DNA from: CAVXHV01 sp963761445
Lineage (GTDB): Bacteria; Planctomycetota; Planctomycetia; Isosphaerales; Isosphaeraceae
Direction of reading: 5' to 3'
Assembly (NCBI GenBank): GCA_963761445.1
Contig: CAVXHV010000009.1
Location: 372,001 to 436,000 of the forward strand
Length of the DNA stretch: 64,000 nucleotides
Part shown: positions 38,175 through 47,896 of the stretch, one piece after another
Layout of the letters: each line of letters starts with the position of its first letter
How positions within the stretch are numbered: the first letter of the stretch is position 1
Translations under genes and position numbers: made by a program
The notes under the pieces: model-generated
Seen by the model: the letters and a program-made list of their open reading frames with translations, nothing else
Told to the model about the DNA's origin: nothing
Databases searched by the model: none

Positions 38175-38377
38175 GACCAGTGGTTCTCCGATACCGTCGC
38201 GTAATGCGAGTTCGCCGCCCGGTTGGTTTGCTCGACTTCGTTGAACAGGATCGCCAGGGCCGAAATGAGGGTCGCCCTGGGTCGATCTGTGGCGCAGATG
38301 AAACTGGCGAGCGGCTCTATCACCCGCTCCAGATTGCTTTCCGGCGCCCATCGCGATGCACGATTGATCTTAATCAT
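38171..38377 (-). CDS. Hypothetical 68-residue protein coupled to the DGPF gene
   Basis: ATG 38377 stands seven bases after GGAG; the frame MIKINRASRWAPESNLERVI continues through FICATDRPRATLISALAIL and ends ENHWS. Its stop overlaps the next ATG (ATGA). A good ribosome site, tight coupling and protein-like composition favour a real gene. No family recognised. It starts 95 bases from the divergent sigma-factor gene. Confidence 0.5.
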   Translation of the reverse strand: MIKINRASRWAPESNLERVIEPLASFICATDRPRATLISALAILFNEVEQTNRAANSHYATVSENHWS

Positions 38378-38472
38378 GGGATGTCTCCGCTCAAAGGGTG
38401 GTTGTTACGCCATTGAGTCGAACCGGAGGCGCACGGATCGACACCGCGCCCGAGATTTTCTTACCATACAGC

Positions 38473-39719
38473 ATGCTTCCAGATGCCAACTCGACAATCG
38501 AGGCCGTCTATCGCTCCGATTGGGGCCGGATCGTCGCCGCGCTCATCCGTAGTTTCGGTGACTTTGACCTGGCCGAAGAGACAGCCCAGGAGGCATTTGC
38601 GGCCGCTCTGGACCAGTGGCGGGTCTCCGGCGTCCCCGAGTCTCCCGCCGCCTGGATCATCCAGACCGCGCGGCACAAGGCCGTCGACCGCATCCGGCGC
38701 CGCGCGCATTTCGACGAGATCGTTAAATCCCAGGTTGCCAGCGGGTCGATTCCAACCGAAGTGGAGCCGGACTACGACACAAACGAGATCCCCGACGATC
38801 GCCTTCGCCTGATCTTCACCTGCTGCCACCCCGCGCTGGCAAACGAGTCCCAGGTCGCGCTCACGCTTCGCACACTGGGCGGCCTGGAAACCGAAGAGAT
38901 CGCGCGCGCGTTCGTGGTGCCCACCGCGACGATGGCCCAGCGCCTGGTCCGCGCAAGCGCAAGATTCGCGACGCCGGCATTCCGTTCTCCGTGCCCGATG
39001 CGGACGACATGCCGGCGCGCTTGGGCGCCGTGTTGACGGTCATCTATCTGATCTTCAACGAAGGCTACACGGCCACTCGAGGCCAGGCACTGGTGAGGAC
39101 CGATCTCTGTGCCGAGGCGATCCGTCTTGGTCTTCTGGTGACCACACTGCTGGCGCCGGAGGCCCCGGCCGAAGTGACGGGCTTGGTCGCGCTCATGCTG
39201 CTTCACGACTCACGACGCGCCGCCCGCTTCGACTCGGCCGGCGATCTAATCCTCCTCGAAAACCAGGATCGCAGCCGCTGGGATCACGAGCAGATCGCCC
39301 GGGCTCTCCCGCTCGTCGACGAGGCACTTCGCGGAGGCGCGGGCCCGTTCGCGCTGCAGGCGGCGATCGCCGCCCTGCACTGCGTGCCTACACGCGCCGA
39401 GGATACCGACTGGCCGCAAATCCTCAGCCTCTACGATCTTCTCGAACAAATCCAGCCCTCGCCCATCGTTTCACTTAACCGCGCCGTCGCCCTGGCCATG
39501 GTCGAAGGCCCTCAAACGGCCCTGGCAGAGGTCGACGCACTCGCCGCGACGGGCATTCTCGACCGCTATCACCTTCTGCATGCCGCTCGCGCCGATCTGC
39601 TCCGTCGCACTGGAGACGCCGAAGCCGCGGCCCGAAGCTACGAGCAAGCCCTCGAGCTGGCAACCAACGACAGCGAGCGCCGATTCCTGGAACGGCGCCT
39701 GCGCGAAGTTCGCTCGTAG
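38473..39719 (+). CDS. ECF42-type RNA polymerase sigma factor with TPR-like C-terminal extension (one frameshift)
   Basis: About 415 residues. Sigma region 2: IEAVYRSDWGRIVAALIRSF, DLAEETAQEAFAAALDQW, then AWIIQTARHKAVDRIRRR. Region 4: DDRLRLIFTCCHPAL and LRTLGGLETEEIARAFVV. A one-base shift at about 38955-38962 joins MAQRLVRA to KIRDAGIPFSVPDADDM. The extension contains LTVIYLIFNEGYTATRG and a TPR-like helical part, the hallmark of ECF42. ATG 38473 (MLPDANSTIEAV) is the best start, though without a clear ribosome site. In ECF42 systems the extension controls activity instead of an anti-sigma factor; no anti-sigma gene is seen here. Confidence 0.88.
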
Positions 39720-39767
39720 CAGGCACGCACCGTGTGCCGTCCGCCATGAAACCAGTGTGCCGGCTAC
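39715..39767. repeat. GGCACAC-family palindromes between convergent genes
   Basis: One imperfect copy, cgtagcaggcacgcaccgtg through gccg (39715-39739), and a partial inverted copy, ccagtgtgccggctac (39752-39767). It sits between and over the stop codons of the sigma factor and sulfatase genes and could act as a bidirectional terminator. Confidence 0.55.
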
Positions 39768-41100
39768 TTGAGGCCAGCCTCCCATACGCGCGCAGCCGTT
39801 TCAGACGATCCAAAATCTCAGGCCGGCCCTCCGCAAGATTCGACCTCTCCGATGGATCGTCCTTCAAATTGACCAGGAACACGCCGGGGATCACTTTCCC
39901 CGGAGAGCGCTCGGTGGTGTCTTCGACGTCAAAGAGCAGCTTCCAGTCGCCTTCGCGCACGGCCCAGCTTTTGCCGATCTGCCAGTGCAAGACAGCATGG
40001 GGCGACGCGGCTTCCGCGTCCTTGATGACCGCGGCCAGGCTCTTGCCGTCGAGCGTGACCTCGGGCACCCGCACGCCGCAAAGCTCCGCGATCGTCGGCA
40101 GCCAGTCGCAGCCGTGAGCCACTTGGTCGCGCACCTCATTCTCGGGAAGATGGCCGGGCCAGCTTATGATCGCGGGCACGCGTATGCCCCCCTCGAAAAG
40201 GCTGAACTTGGCGCCGCGATAGATCCCCGCGCTGCCGCCGCCCCAGAACGCCCGTTCTTCTGTTGAATGGCCGTGATCCGACTGGACGATCACAACCGTG
40301 CGCTGCCGCAAGCCCAGCGCGTCGACCTTATCGAGCAGCTTGCCGATTCGCTCGTCCATCGTGCGCAGAAACGCCGCGTACAGATTGCGCGGATGTTTGA
40401 GCGCGGCATAACGGCTGAGCCACCTGGGGTCGGCCTGCAATGGATAGTGGGGCGCGTTGATGGCGAAGTACAGGAAAAACGGCCGGTCTCGATTCCGCTC
40501 GAGAAAGCCGCCCGCTTCCTCGACCATGAGATCACCAAAGAACCGCCCCGGCGCCTGGACCTCCCGGCCGTCACGATAGAGGTCATGGTGGTTCGGTCCG
40601 CCCCAGTAGACGAAATGCGAATAATTGTCGATACAGCCCCCCATGTGGCCGAACGAGCTGTCGAACCCCTGCGCAAGCGGCATCGTCTCGGGGCTGAAGC
40701 CCAGGTGCCACTTGCCCACGTGGCCCGTGGCGTATCCCGCCGATTTGAGCATCTCGGCGATCGTTTGCTCCCGCGCCGGCATTCCGGCAGCGCCCGCTTC
40801 TGCGGACGCATTTGAAGGCATGCCCGCACGGATTGGATGCCGCCCGGTGAGCAGCCCCGCACGCGACGGCGAGCAGACCGGAGCCGCCGCGTAGAACTGG
40901 CTGAATCGAACTCCCCGCTTCGCCAGGGCATCAAGGCACGGCGTCTCGATGTCCGTCGCGCCGCAGGCCCCCAGGTCGGCGGTCCCTTGGTCGTCGGTCA
41001 TGATCACGATCACGTTCGGCCGTTCGGCCGCGCGTGCCACCGGGGCGTGGGCCGCCACGGCGAGGAACGCGATGACGAGCACGCCGTGTGCATTGGTCAT
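39764..41100 (-). CDS. Secreted type I sulfatase (one frameshift near the end)
   Basis: About 445 residues. ATG 41100 has GGAG six bases upstream; a signal peptide follows (VLVIAFLAVAAHAPVARAA). The formylglycine motif is CSPSR with Cys 76, followed by AGLLTGRHPIRAG; metal ligands are in IMTDDQG and QSDHGHST; GHVGKWHLG is the second sulfatase signature. Near the C-terminus a shift at about 39790, in a cgcgcg run, restores VWEAGLK and a stop at 39764. Without it the frame runs about 90 codons antisense to the sigma gene. It hydrolyses sulfate esters, probably of algal or host polysaccharides. Cys activation needs a sulfatase-modifying enzyme not found in this window. Confidence 0.92.
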
Positions 41101-41487
41101 CGTTACTCCCCGGCCAACAGCGCTCGCCGGAGCCCAGCGGCGCCCCGGACAACCGGAAAAATCCACACGATCGTCTGAGTTTTGCAGCATGTCAGTTGAT
41201 CAACGTTATACGTCGTTGACCGCGTCCCGTGTCAACACCTCAGCAACGACGCCCTCCCAACCGTCTGGCCTTCCGCGCCCGACCGAGCATCGCCCGAACG
41301 CCGCCTCCGGAGCAGCGCGGTTTTCACGAGCTTTAGTAACGTCGTACCCGTCAACGGCGTTCCAAAGTGCGCCATTCTACACCCCACGCTTTGTCTGCGC
41401 GGACGGTCGAAAACGGGCGATCCGAACGAAAGCCCAACACGGCCGCAGAACCCATGAGTCGCGCGGATAGCGCTTATACCCAGGCAG
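41101..41487. other. Intergenic region between the glycosyltransferase and sulfatase genes
   Basis: 387 bp with no gene recognised. It contains a short inverted repeat (gttgaccgcgtcccgtgtcaac at about 41216-41237) and should hold the sulfatase promoter and the terminator of the long minus-strand operon ending at 41488. Confidence 0.4.
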
Positions 41488-42720
41488 TTACTTTGCTTCG
41501 GTGCTTAGCGCGAAGGCGCGGTTGAGATTCTTCAAAAAAGAGCCTGGTCGGCGGAGCGCGTCCGGCAAGATCCGCCGTAGAGCCCTCCTGACGCCTGCGA
41601 CAGCATCGAACGACGCCGGGCAATTCCGTGCGAGATCAGTCCAAACGCCGGCCGCCTCGTACCACCGGCCGTTCTCCTCCAAGAAGTAGGCGTACTCTGC
41701 CTTCGCGGCGAGAAGTTTGGCGTAGTGGCCAAGCCCCATACCGACGCTGTTCCGATAGTTCTTCAGTGACGGCAAAGCCTGCCAACGTGTTCGTGCCTCC
41801 GCCCACATTCCGCATTCCGCCAAGACAGCGGCCTCGCAGCACAGGAGGCCGAGATCCTGCGGGTATGCGACGCGCGCTCGGCTGCACGTGGCGATGGCAT
41901 CACTGTATGAGAGCAGGACCAACAACGTCCGACAGAGCAGGCTATAGGCTTCGGCGGGCGCAGCAGTTCGATCCGCAACGCCGCCGCGGTTCTCAGACTT
42001 TTCGACCGCCAGCCTTATGTAATTATCCGCGAGCACGTAATGATCGCGACTGGCCAAAGCATGCCCAAACATGAAGTGCGTCGAGGCAAGGTTGTAGAGC
42101 GCGACCGGGTCGCCGGAATCGCGTTCCAACTCGATTTCGACGAGCCTTTTGTTTCGCTCGAGTTTCCGGATGACAACATTCCAATCCGCAAATCCGTGGT
42201 GCGCGACTTCAACCGGGACAAGAGTCGGACGCTGCCACGGCAGATCCGGGGGCGGAAGAATCCGCTCGTACACTCTCCGAGCCCACCGCGACCCTGCGCG
42301 TCTTGGCACCAGCCTTACCGATGGAGCTACGCTCAAACCGATGGCACCATCGACGCGATGCGAGGTCTCAGTTACCGCATAGACGCTCTGGTTGTTCGCG
42401 ATTTCACTCAAAACACGAGCGAGCTTCGGCCTTTCTCTCGGCGGCACTGTTTCATCGGCGTCCATCCAAAAGACGTAATCGCAACTGCAGTGGTCTCCCG
42501 CCGCGTTACGCGCTTCCGAGAAGTCGTCGCACCAGTCGAATTCGAACACTGCGGCTCCAAACGAGCGTGCGACCTGCCTGGTCGCGTCCTGAGAGCCCGT
42601 GTCGACGACGACAAGCTCGTCGAACAGGCCGCGTACGGATGCCAGAGACGACGGGAGCTGTTTTTCCTCGTCCCGGACGATCATCGCCAGGCTAACGGTA
42701 AATCTGTGGCGGCGGGCCAT
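41488..42720 (-). CDS. Family 2 glycosyltransferase with TPR-like tail
   Basis: 410 residues, cytoplasmic. It begins with the GT2 fold: SLAMIVRDEEKQLPSSLASV, LVVVDTGSQDATRQVA, then the metal-binding VFWMDADETV. From about residue 190 the protein is helical with TPR-like units (GDPVALYNLASTHFMFG, then AEYAYFLEENGRWYEAAGVW). This layout occurs in transferases that modify proteins or build surface glycans. ATG 42720 has GAGGAG eight bases upstream. It overlaps the sulfotransferase end by 29 bases and is the last gene of the long operon. Confidence 0.88.
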   Translation of the reverse strand: MARRHRFTVSLAMIVRDEEKQLPSSLASVRGLFDELVVVDTGSQDATRQVARSFGAAVFEFDWCDDFSEARNAAGDHCSCDYVFWMDADETVPPRERPKLARVLSEIANNQSVYAVTETSHRVDGAIGLSVAPSVRLVPRRAGSRWARRVYERILPPPDLPWQRPTLVPVEVAHHGFADWNVVIRKLERNKRLVEIELERDSGDPVALYNLASTHFMFGHALASRDHYVLADNYIRLAVEKSENRGGVADRTAAPAEAYSLLCRTLLVLLSYSDAIATCSRARVAYPQDLGLLCCEAAVLAECGMWAEARTRWQALPSLKNYRNSVGMGLGHYAKLLAAKAEYAYFLEENGRWYEAAGVWTDLARNCPASFDAVAGVRRALRRILPDALRRPGSFLKNLNRAFALSTEAK

Positions 42721-43645
42721 CTCGACTGCTCCTCGACGCCCGGGATGTCGCGTCCATGCCGGAACGAATACCGGGAAGCTCGGGTGCGCCCACGAGACTC
42801 GGGGCCGGGTAGTTCAGTCCGACCAGCGCTTGGCCGAGCAGCCGATCACACAGGCGCACGTCGGCGTCACCGAGCGTTTCGGTCCACGCAAGTGCACGTG
42901 ACGAGTCGATGGGCTCCGAGGCTTTGCTCTTGTATGGCTCGAGCGCGCTACCGACGTCCTCTGCTGACTTCGAGGTCTCGAGCATCCCAACGTCGAATTC
43001 CTGCCCGAGGAACGCGCAGACGCCGCGGGCCGTGCGGGCCGGCTCACGCACGAGATCCTCATATCGAATGGCGCAGGTCGCTCTGTCGCCCTCGATGTGC
43101 GTTTTGTAATAATTGTAGAATGACCGCCACATGATGAGCCCATCCTCGAATCGCGGTGTTCCCCACCGCACGGCGAGCAAGGAGAGCGCGACGTCCCGCG
43201 GATCCCGAAAGATACAGATCACCTTGGACGCCGGAAAAACCGAGCGGATCAGCTTGAATCGCCTGAGGTGCCCTGGAGTCTTCTCGACCCAACTGCTTTT
43301 CCCGGTCTGGGCCAAATGCGCATCCATGAAGCAGCCGAGGATCGCTGCGACCGCCGGACGAGCTCGAGCCAAACGCGCGGCGAAGTCCTCAATCTCGATC
43401 TGATAGAGGTTGAATAGCGAATTGCCCATATGATTAAGACCGCGCATGTAACTTACGGCACGACCCGGCCAGTGGCGAGCGTTCGTCAAGTAAACAGCGG
43501 CTGCGCCGTCGAGTCGCGTAAAGAAATGCGTCTCATTACCACAGCTAATCCGGCGGTGAGCGTTCATCATGGCGGCGAGAAGAGTCGTGCCCGACCGCGG
43601 AACCCCAACAATAAAGGATGGCGGAATTCGCTTTGATTCCAACAT
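42692..43645 (-). CDS. Sulfotransferase (PAPS-dependent)
   Basis: 317 residues. The 5'-phosphosulfate loop is VGVPRSGTTLLAAMM and the 3'-phosphate motif is ICIFRDPRDVALSLL; later motifs IRYEDLVREPARTARGVC and FLGQEFDVGMLE match the sulfotransferase_3 family. It transfers sulfate from PAPS to a carbohydrate, lipid or tyrosine acceptor. ATG 43645 is chosen for the GGAG nine bases before it; a GTG at 43660 is possible. It is coupled to the glycosyltransferase by overlap and lies downstream of the pilin-like gene, suggesting modification of an exported product of this locus. Confidence 0.88.
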   Translation of the reverse strand: MLESKRIPPSFIVGVPRSGTTLLAAMMNAHRRISCGNETHFFTRLDGAAAVYLTNARHWPGRAVSYMRGLNHMGNSLFNLYQIEIEDFAARLARARPAVAAILGCFMDAHLAQTGKSSWVEKTPGHLRRFKLIRSVFPASKVICIFRDPRDVALSLLAVRWGTPRFEDGLIMWRSFYNYYKTHIEGDRATCAIRYEDLVREPARTARGVCAFLGQEFDVGMLETSKSAEDVGSALEPYKSKASEPIDSSRALAWTETLGDADVRLCDRLLGQALVGLNYPAPSLVGAPELPGIRSGMDATSRASRSSRDGPPPQIYR

Positions 43646-43786
43646 TAACACGAGCTCCACTTATGCGGGGTCAGCGGATCGTCGCCGTCAAGCGAACGTG
43701 AATTTCAGATGAATGGGTGCGGCCGCGTTTAAAACGATCACGGTTGGTAATGCAGGCTCGGTCGGGCCTGACGGATTGGGAACTCA

Positions 43787-44920
43787 TCAGTAATCCGTGG
43801 CCGCCACGAGCTCGCCCCCGGACCGCGTCGACAGCGCCTGCCAAACCCCCGGTCGTGGTAGATTCACCCACGCGCCCAGACGATCCTGAGACGCCCCGGT
43901 GGGATCCCCCGAGGTGGGATCAAGAGGCCAGGACTGGATCGAGGCATTGATGAACCGGACCGAGCCGTCCCCTATTAGGACGTTCACTCCTCCGGGGTGC
44001 ATACTCGACGCCGAGTTGGTCCAAGCCGCCATCGCGACCGGGGCGACACGGTAACACGCATTCGGAGGGTACAGCGCAGTGAGGAGCGTATCGCCCCAGT
44101 TGCCGGTAATATACCAACCATGCTGTGCGGCGTATCCCGGGCTGAGCACGTTCAATTCCTGGAGGGTGGACGTCGCCTTTTCGGCCACGAAGATGGTGTT
44201 GCTCAAGCCATCGACCGCCGAAGCGAGCGTTATCGGACATAGGTCGTTGAAGACACCATTGCATTGCACGATCAATCGCGCTGGGACGGCACACCCGTTC
44301 TCCGGCAGGGGCTGAGCGAGAACTGGAAGCGAACCTATCATGCCGCCATAACTCGTGTACACCATCCGCGCGGGATCGGGCACGCCGTAGGGAGCGAGCG
44401 CCCTCGGTTTGAGGTCAAACGGCAGCCCCGACATCGGATCGCTCGGGCAGGCAAAGGTCGTCACCGCAGTAGAGTGAATAGTACTATTTTCGCCCCCTAT
44501 AATCGCGAGACTTTGATTGATGGCGTTGTAGACCGTTGCTTGATCTAAAAAGCCCAAGACGAAGACCTCCAAGCTCTTGTCGACAATTAAGGACGTGCAC
44601 GGCGGGTCCGGACCGGCGTAACGCGGATCGTAACTCTTAATGCGACCCGGCGGGAGGGAACCAAATGAGTCGTGGTAGCGGTGGAGCGCTAAGCCGAGCT
44701 GCTTCAGGTTGTTACCACATTGCGCGCGACGGGCAGACTCGCGAGCCGATTGCACAGCCGGTAACAGGAGGGCGATCAGCGCGGAGATGACCGCGATAGT
44801 GACAAGTGTCTCAACCAAACTAAAGCCGCGGCCCCGAAAAACAGGTGCGCGATCACGTCGGCCGTTTCGGAGTTCAGGGGCGCGGGTAAAAGCCGGACGG
44901 TATCTATCTTGAGAGACCAT
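43787..44920 (-). CDS. DUF1559 (SBP_bac_10-type) pilin-like protein
   Basis: 377 residues. A type IV pilin-like leader, GRGFSLVETLVTIAVISALI, begins at about residue 32 with the G-FSLVE cleavage site, followed by ALLLPAVQSARESARRAQCG and the DUF1559 core (NNLKQLGLALHRYHDSFGSL, PPGR). The C-terminus has the usual HPGGVNVLIGDGSVRFI. Planctomycetes carry dozens of these; they are exported, possibly by a type II secretion or pseudopilin route. ATG 44920 is set by a consensus ribosome site nine bases upstream. It lies 42 bases downstream of the MauE-thioredoxin gene in the same operon. Confidence 0.93.
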   Translation of the reverse strand: MVSQDRYRPAFTRAPELRNGRRDRAPVFRGRGFSLVETLVTIAVISALIALLLPAVQSARESARRAQCGNNLKQLGLALHRYHDSFGSLPPGRIKSYDPRYAGPDPPCTSLIVDKSLEVFVLGFLDQATVYNAINQSLAIIGGENSTIHSTAVTTFACPSDPMSGLPFDLKPRALAPYGVPDPARMVYTSYGGMIGSLPVLAQPLPENGCAVPARLIVQCNGVFNDLCPITLASAVDGLSNTIFVAEKATSTLQELNVLSPGYAAQHGWYITGNWGDTLLTALYPPNACYRVAPVAMAAWTNSASSMHPGGVNVLIGDGSVRFINASIQSWPLDPTSGDPTGASQDRLGAWVNLPRPGVWQALSTRSGGELVAATDY

Positions 44921-44929
44921 CACTCGGGA

Positions 44930-44937
44930 CCTCCTTT
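44930..44937 (-). promoter_or_regulatory. Ribosome binding site deciding the DUF1559 start
   Basis: AAAGGAGG on the minus strand, nine bases before ATG 44920. It lies downstream of the alternative ATG 44959, so that longer start is unlikely. Confidence 0.75.
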
Positions 44938-44962
44938 GATGCCCGCTCCCGGAGGACACCAG

Positions 44963-45967
44963 TTATTTCAATTCCTCACGCGGTACGGGCACTACAATGG
45001 CGTCGACCACCGAGACCACAGTCGGTGTGCTGATCGACCACTTTGATGCGCCGTCCAGCCGACCGATGACGTAGGGAGCGCCTCGGGCAATGCCCTCGGC
45101 GCTGGCCTCGCCGCGAGGCGGCAGTTCGATCAAGGCGATCCGACCCCACACGCGCCTAGCTGCCGGGTCACCTGCGATTTCCTTGTACCGCGGGATCTCC
45201 TTCCTGCAGACCGCGCAATCTCGGCGGTACAGGACGACGGTCCACCTCCCCGTCGCGAGCGCCTCGCCGACATCAATCTGCTCCAGCAAGGGCAGGCGTC
45301 TGCCGATCCAGTCTTCCGGCCTGAACTTCTCGGCGGGTTTCTCACTCGCCGGGCGGCTTACCGTCACCATCAGCGCCAGCCCGCCCCAGACGGCAACCGT
45401 GAAAAAGCCAAGGGCCTTCCCGAGTTCGAAACCGCTTAATGCGGTACGAGCCGTGTCGGGCCGAAGCAGGAATAACGCGGCGAGCGCGGCTACATCGAAC
45501 GCGAACGTACGCAGCGGCGCCGGGCTCATCGCGCCAAAGCAGCCGCACGAACGCTCCCCGGTCGCAGCGTTGTAAACCGAATAGCATGCGTAAACGCAAA
45601 AGCAGCCGATGGCAAGTCTTCTCGTCAAGACAGGAAGGAGTCCGAAGATCATCCACAGGCCGAAGAGGAATTCGCTCGCCACGACGAACCCTGGCGGCAG
45701 TAGTCTCAACGGCGGCGTTCCGACCCCGCCTCCGCGTGCTGATTCGGACGCCTTGAAGACGCTGGCAGCGACGATGACGAGCCCCAAAAACACATGGGCG
45801 AACCGGCAACCGCATCGATTAAACCAGCGCCCAAGAGGTTGCCTGTTCCAGTTAATGCGCAGTGCCCACCAGAGCCACCTGAGGAAGAAGATGATTTGGG
45901 AAGCGAAAGAGATCCCATGGGCGGCGCCAAGGGCAATCGGGAATTGCGCCCGCAACCCAGTGGGCAC
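44963..45967 (-). CDS. MauE/DoxX-like membrane protein fused to a CxxC thioredoxin-like domain
   Basis: 334 residues. Four or five membrane helices (FAHVFLGLVIVAASVF, VVASEFLFGLWMIFGLL, RLAIGCFCVYACYSVY, FAFDVAALAALFLL) with the MauE motif RSCGCFGAM, then a further helix (FTVAVWGGLALMVTV). The C-terminal 110 residues have a thioredoxin-like start, RWTVVLYRRDCAVCRKEIP, with CxxC (CAVC). MauE-type proteins pass reducing or oxidising equivalents for disulfide handling of exported proteins; fusion to a thioredoxin fold suggests a one-polypeptide redox relay. The GTG start at 45967 is uncertain. It follows the preceding gene by 14 bases and lies in the same operon as a 12-cysteine secreted protein. 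Confidence 0.82.
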   Translation of the reverse strand: MPTGLRAQFPIALGAAHGISFASQIIFFLRWLWWALRINWNRQPLGRWFNRCGCRFAHVFLGLVIVAASVFKASESARGGGVGTPPLRLLPPGFVVASEFLFGLWMIFGLLPVLTRRLAIGCFCVYACYSVYNAATGERSCGCFGAMSPAPLRTFAFDVAALAALFLLRPDTARTALSGFELGKALGFFTVAVWGGLALMVTVSRPASEKPAEKFRPEDWIGRRLPLLEQIDVGEALATGRWTVVLYRRDCAVCRKEIPRYKEIAGDPAARRVWGRIALIELPPRGEASAEGIARGAPYVIGRLDGASKWSISTPTVVSVVDAIVVPVPREELK

Positions 45968-45981
45968 GGGTGGATCCGCGC

Positions 45982-47334
45982 TTAACCGCCATGCCGCTCG
46001 CCGACTGCCAGGTTAAAGTGCCTCGCCGGCGCAGAGCCAACTGAGTTCGCGTCCGGCGCTGCTTGCGTTGCGGTAGCTCGATGGAGCTTTTTGCTGAGGA
46101 ATCCGAACAGGACAGACAGGACCGCGGCGACAAGGGCGACCCCGAGCCATAACGCAGTTCCGCTCCAGGCGCGCCGGACAACCGGCAGCACCGTCGCGAT
46201 TTCGGGGAGCCCGTACGCCGCAAGCTTGAATGCGTCGGCCGATGTGGGCTCGGCTCGTATGCGCTCGACCTCAAATACGTCGTAGCGCTCGAACCTCGCG
46301 GCGTAGTTCGTTACCTTACGCGGTAGCGGCATTCCGTTTACGCGATCGCCGTACTCGATCTCGACAAACCCGGGTGCAGCGATGACAGCGCCTGCGCGAC
46401 CGCGAAATTCGGATTTGAAGGAATGTCGCAGGACCGCCCAGCAGTCCTCCGGACACACGAGAATCGACCCTTCGCCATGCGTGAGGGAACCCGACTTATT
46501 CGCGCCTGGGACTTTTGGATGCGCCTCTCATTAAGGCCCTTTCCATCGTATTCGTAGCCAATCTCAAGGAGCGTCCTTCCGTTCTCTCGCTTCTGCGTGA
46601 CCTTCATGATGCGAAAGCCAGGATCCTTGATCACATGCCGAAGCATATCGCCCCAGCAATAAAGCGGAGCGCGAAGCGGCATGAGCGTCACATCCAGAGA
46701 AAGCTGCGTGTCGGCGTCGATCCCCTTCTCAAACGACCTGAGCACCGGCCGACCCTTGACCCATTGTAGATTGAAAGAGTAGGACGGTCCGACGCACGCC
46801 AAGCCATGTCGAAAACCATCGGCGGGCGTCTTGACAGACACGAAAGCGCTCTTGGACTTGACGTACTCGTTCACGGCCAGGCGCTGTAGCTCCGCTTTTT
46901 GCCAGGGGCCGTTCAAGCAGAATGTGACTTGGTCGCGGGTCATTAAGGTCTTGGGCTGACTCGTGTCGAACGTTGGCGTGAACCCGAGTCGAGCTTTTTC
47001 GGCAGCAGATCGGTTGGACTGCGCGTTCGGAATCGGAGCATAGCCATAAACAGACTGTGTGCCAGTGCCGCTTAATTGCGTATAGAACGCCTCTAGGCGG
47101 CTCGAGCGCCGCAGGGAACTCTTTTCGGACCCGTTCCCGCAGGTCTGCTTCGTCTCCTCTGCACTCGCTGTAATTCCCGGGCGACGCAGCAACGACCGCG
47201 GCCAAGATCGGCCCGATCAAATATCGCAAGCCCAACCGCCGAACGCTCGCCGCGATGACACCAGTTCGGAGGCGGAGGGCGGATAAGAGGCGCCCCCGCC
47301 CGCGCGAGAAACCTCGCTCGGTCCGCCAGCGCAT
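45982..47334 (-). CDS. Hypothetical membrane-anchored protein (two frameshifts)
   Basis: Reconstructed length about 450 residues. Start region MRWRTERGFSRGRG leads to a signal anchor (LRYLIGPILAAVVAASPG) and DEADLRERVRKEFPAALE. A shift at about 47103 joins RLEAFYTQLSGTGTQSVYGY. The middle part includes GPSYSFNLQWVKGRPVLRSF and DMLRHVIKDPGFRIMKV. A second shift near 46500 joins NKSGSLTHGEGSILVCPEDC. Near the C-terminus EPTSADAFKLAAYGLPE precedes a membrane helix (WLGVALVAAVLSVLFGFL). The body resembles LolA-like or outer-membrane-carrier folds in layout, but I cannot assign it. Proteins ending with the DAFxLxAYGLPE-plus-helix pattern occur near DUF1559 genes in planctomycetes. Operon position suggests a role with its neighbours. 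Confidence 0.65.
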
Positions 47335-47537
47335 GATACCCTGCCCGCAACGCAACATCGGCCGCTCCCTTGATATGATCTGCCGCTCGGGCTGTAGAGA
47401 CTTTCTCCGAAGAACCCATCGGCGCTAGACGATTCTACAAGAGGACACGGCCAGCCGCGTCCCCGCACCGCGCACGTAGACCCCAGCAACCCGCCCCGTG
47501 TGCGGCCGCCTCTCCCCCGGACAGAGCGGCTGAACGA

Positions 47538-47822
47538 TCAGTGATAGCAGCCGCAGTATTGGGGGAGATTTATGTTAGGCTTGCAGCTCTCACAGAAGCA
47601 GATCCCCGTGCAATAGTCCCCGCCCTCCTCCCCGAAGTAGGTACAGCAACTGCCCTGACAATAAAAGTGGCACCGATCATACTGGTCGCATGAGCCGCAA
47701 AATCTGCTGTTGAGCGGCTCATCCCCGTAGGCCGGGCCACTGCCCGCGGCGCACGCCAAAACGGTGGCCAACGCCGCGACCGCGGTAAAGAGCGCTGAAG
47801 TCGTCGAGAAAAGACGCCGCAT
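47538..47822 (-). CDS. Secreted cysteine-rich small protein (12 Cys)
   Basis: 94 residues. ATG 47822 has AAGGGGA about six bases upstream. A signal peptide (residues 1-33: ALFTAVAALATVLACAAG) is followed by a mature part of about 60 residues with 12 cysteines: FCGSCDQYDRCHFYCQGSCC, then YCTGICFCESC and YCGCYH. The even number and spacing suggest six disulfides or metal binding. A cysteine in VLAC could alternatively be a lipobox. No known family recognised. It lies among two DUF1573 proteins and a MauE-thioredoxin fusion, so it is a plausible substrate of that redox protein. Confidence 0.75.
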   Translation of the reverse strand: MRRLFSTTSALFTAVAALATVLACAAGSGPAYGDEPLNSRFCGSCDQYDRCHFYCQGSCCTYFGEEGGDYCTGICFCESCKPNINLPQYCGCYH

Positions 47823-47896
47823 GTTTGTCCCCTTTTGTCATTTCACGCCAATGAACCCCTCAACCGACTAAGACCGTGGCGACTGAACTTGCGCCG

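Noticed and set aside
43787..44920. Type IV pilus locus
   Set aside because: Only one pilin-like DUF1559 protein; no pilB, pilC, pilD, pilQ or secretion ATPase in the window.
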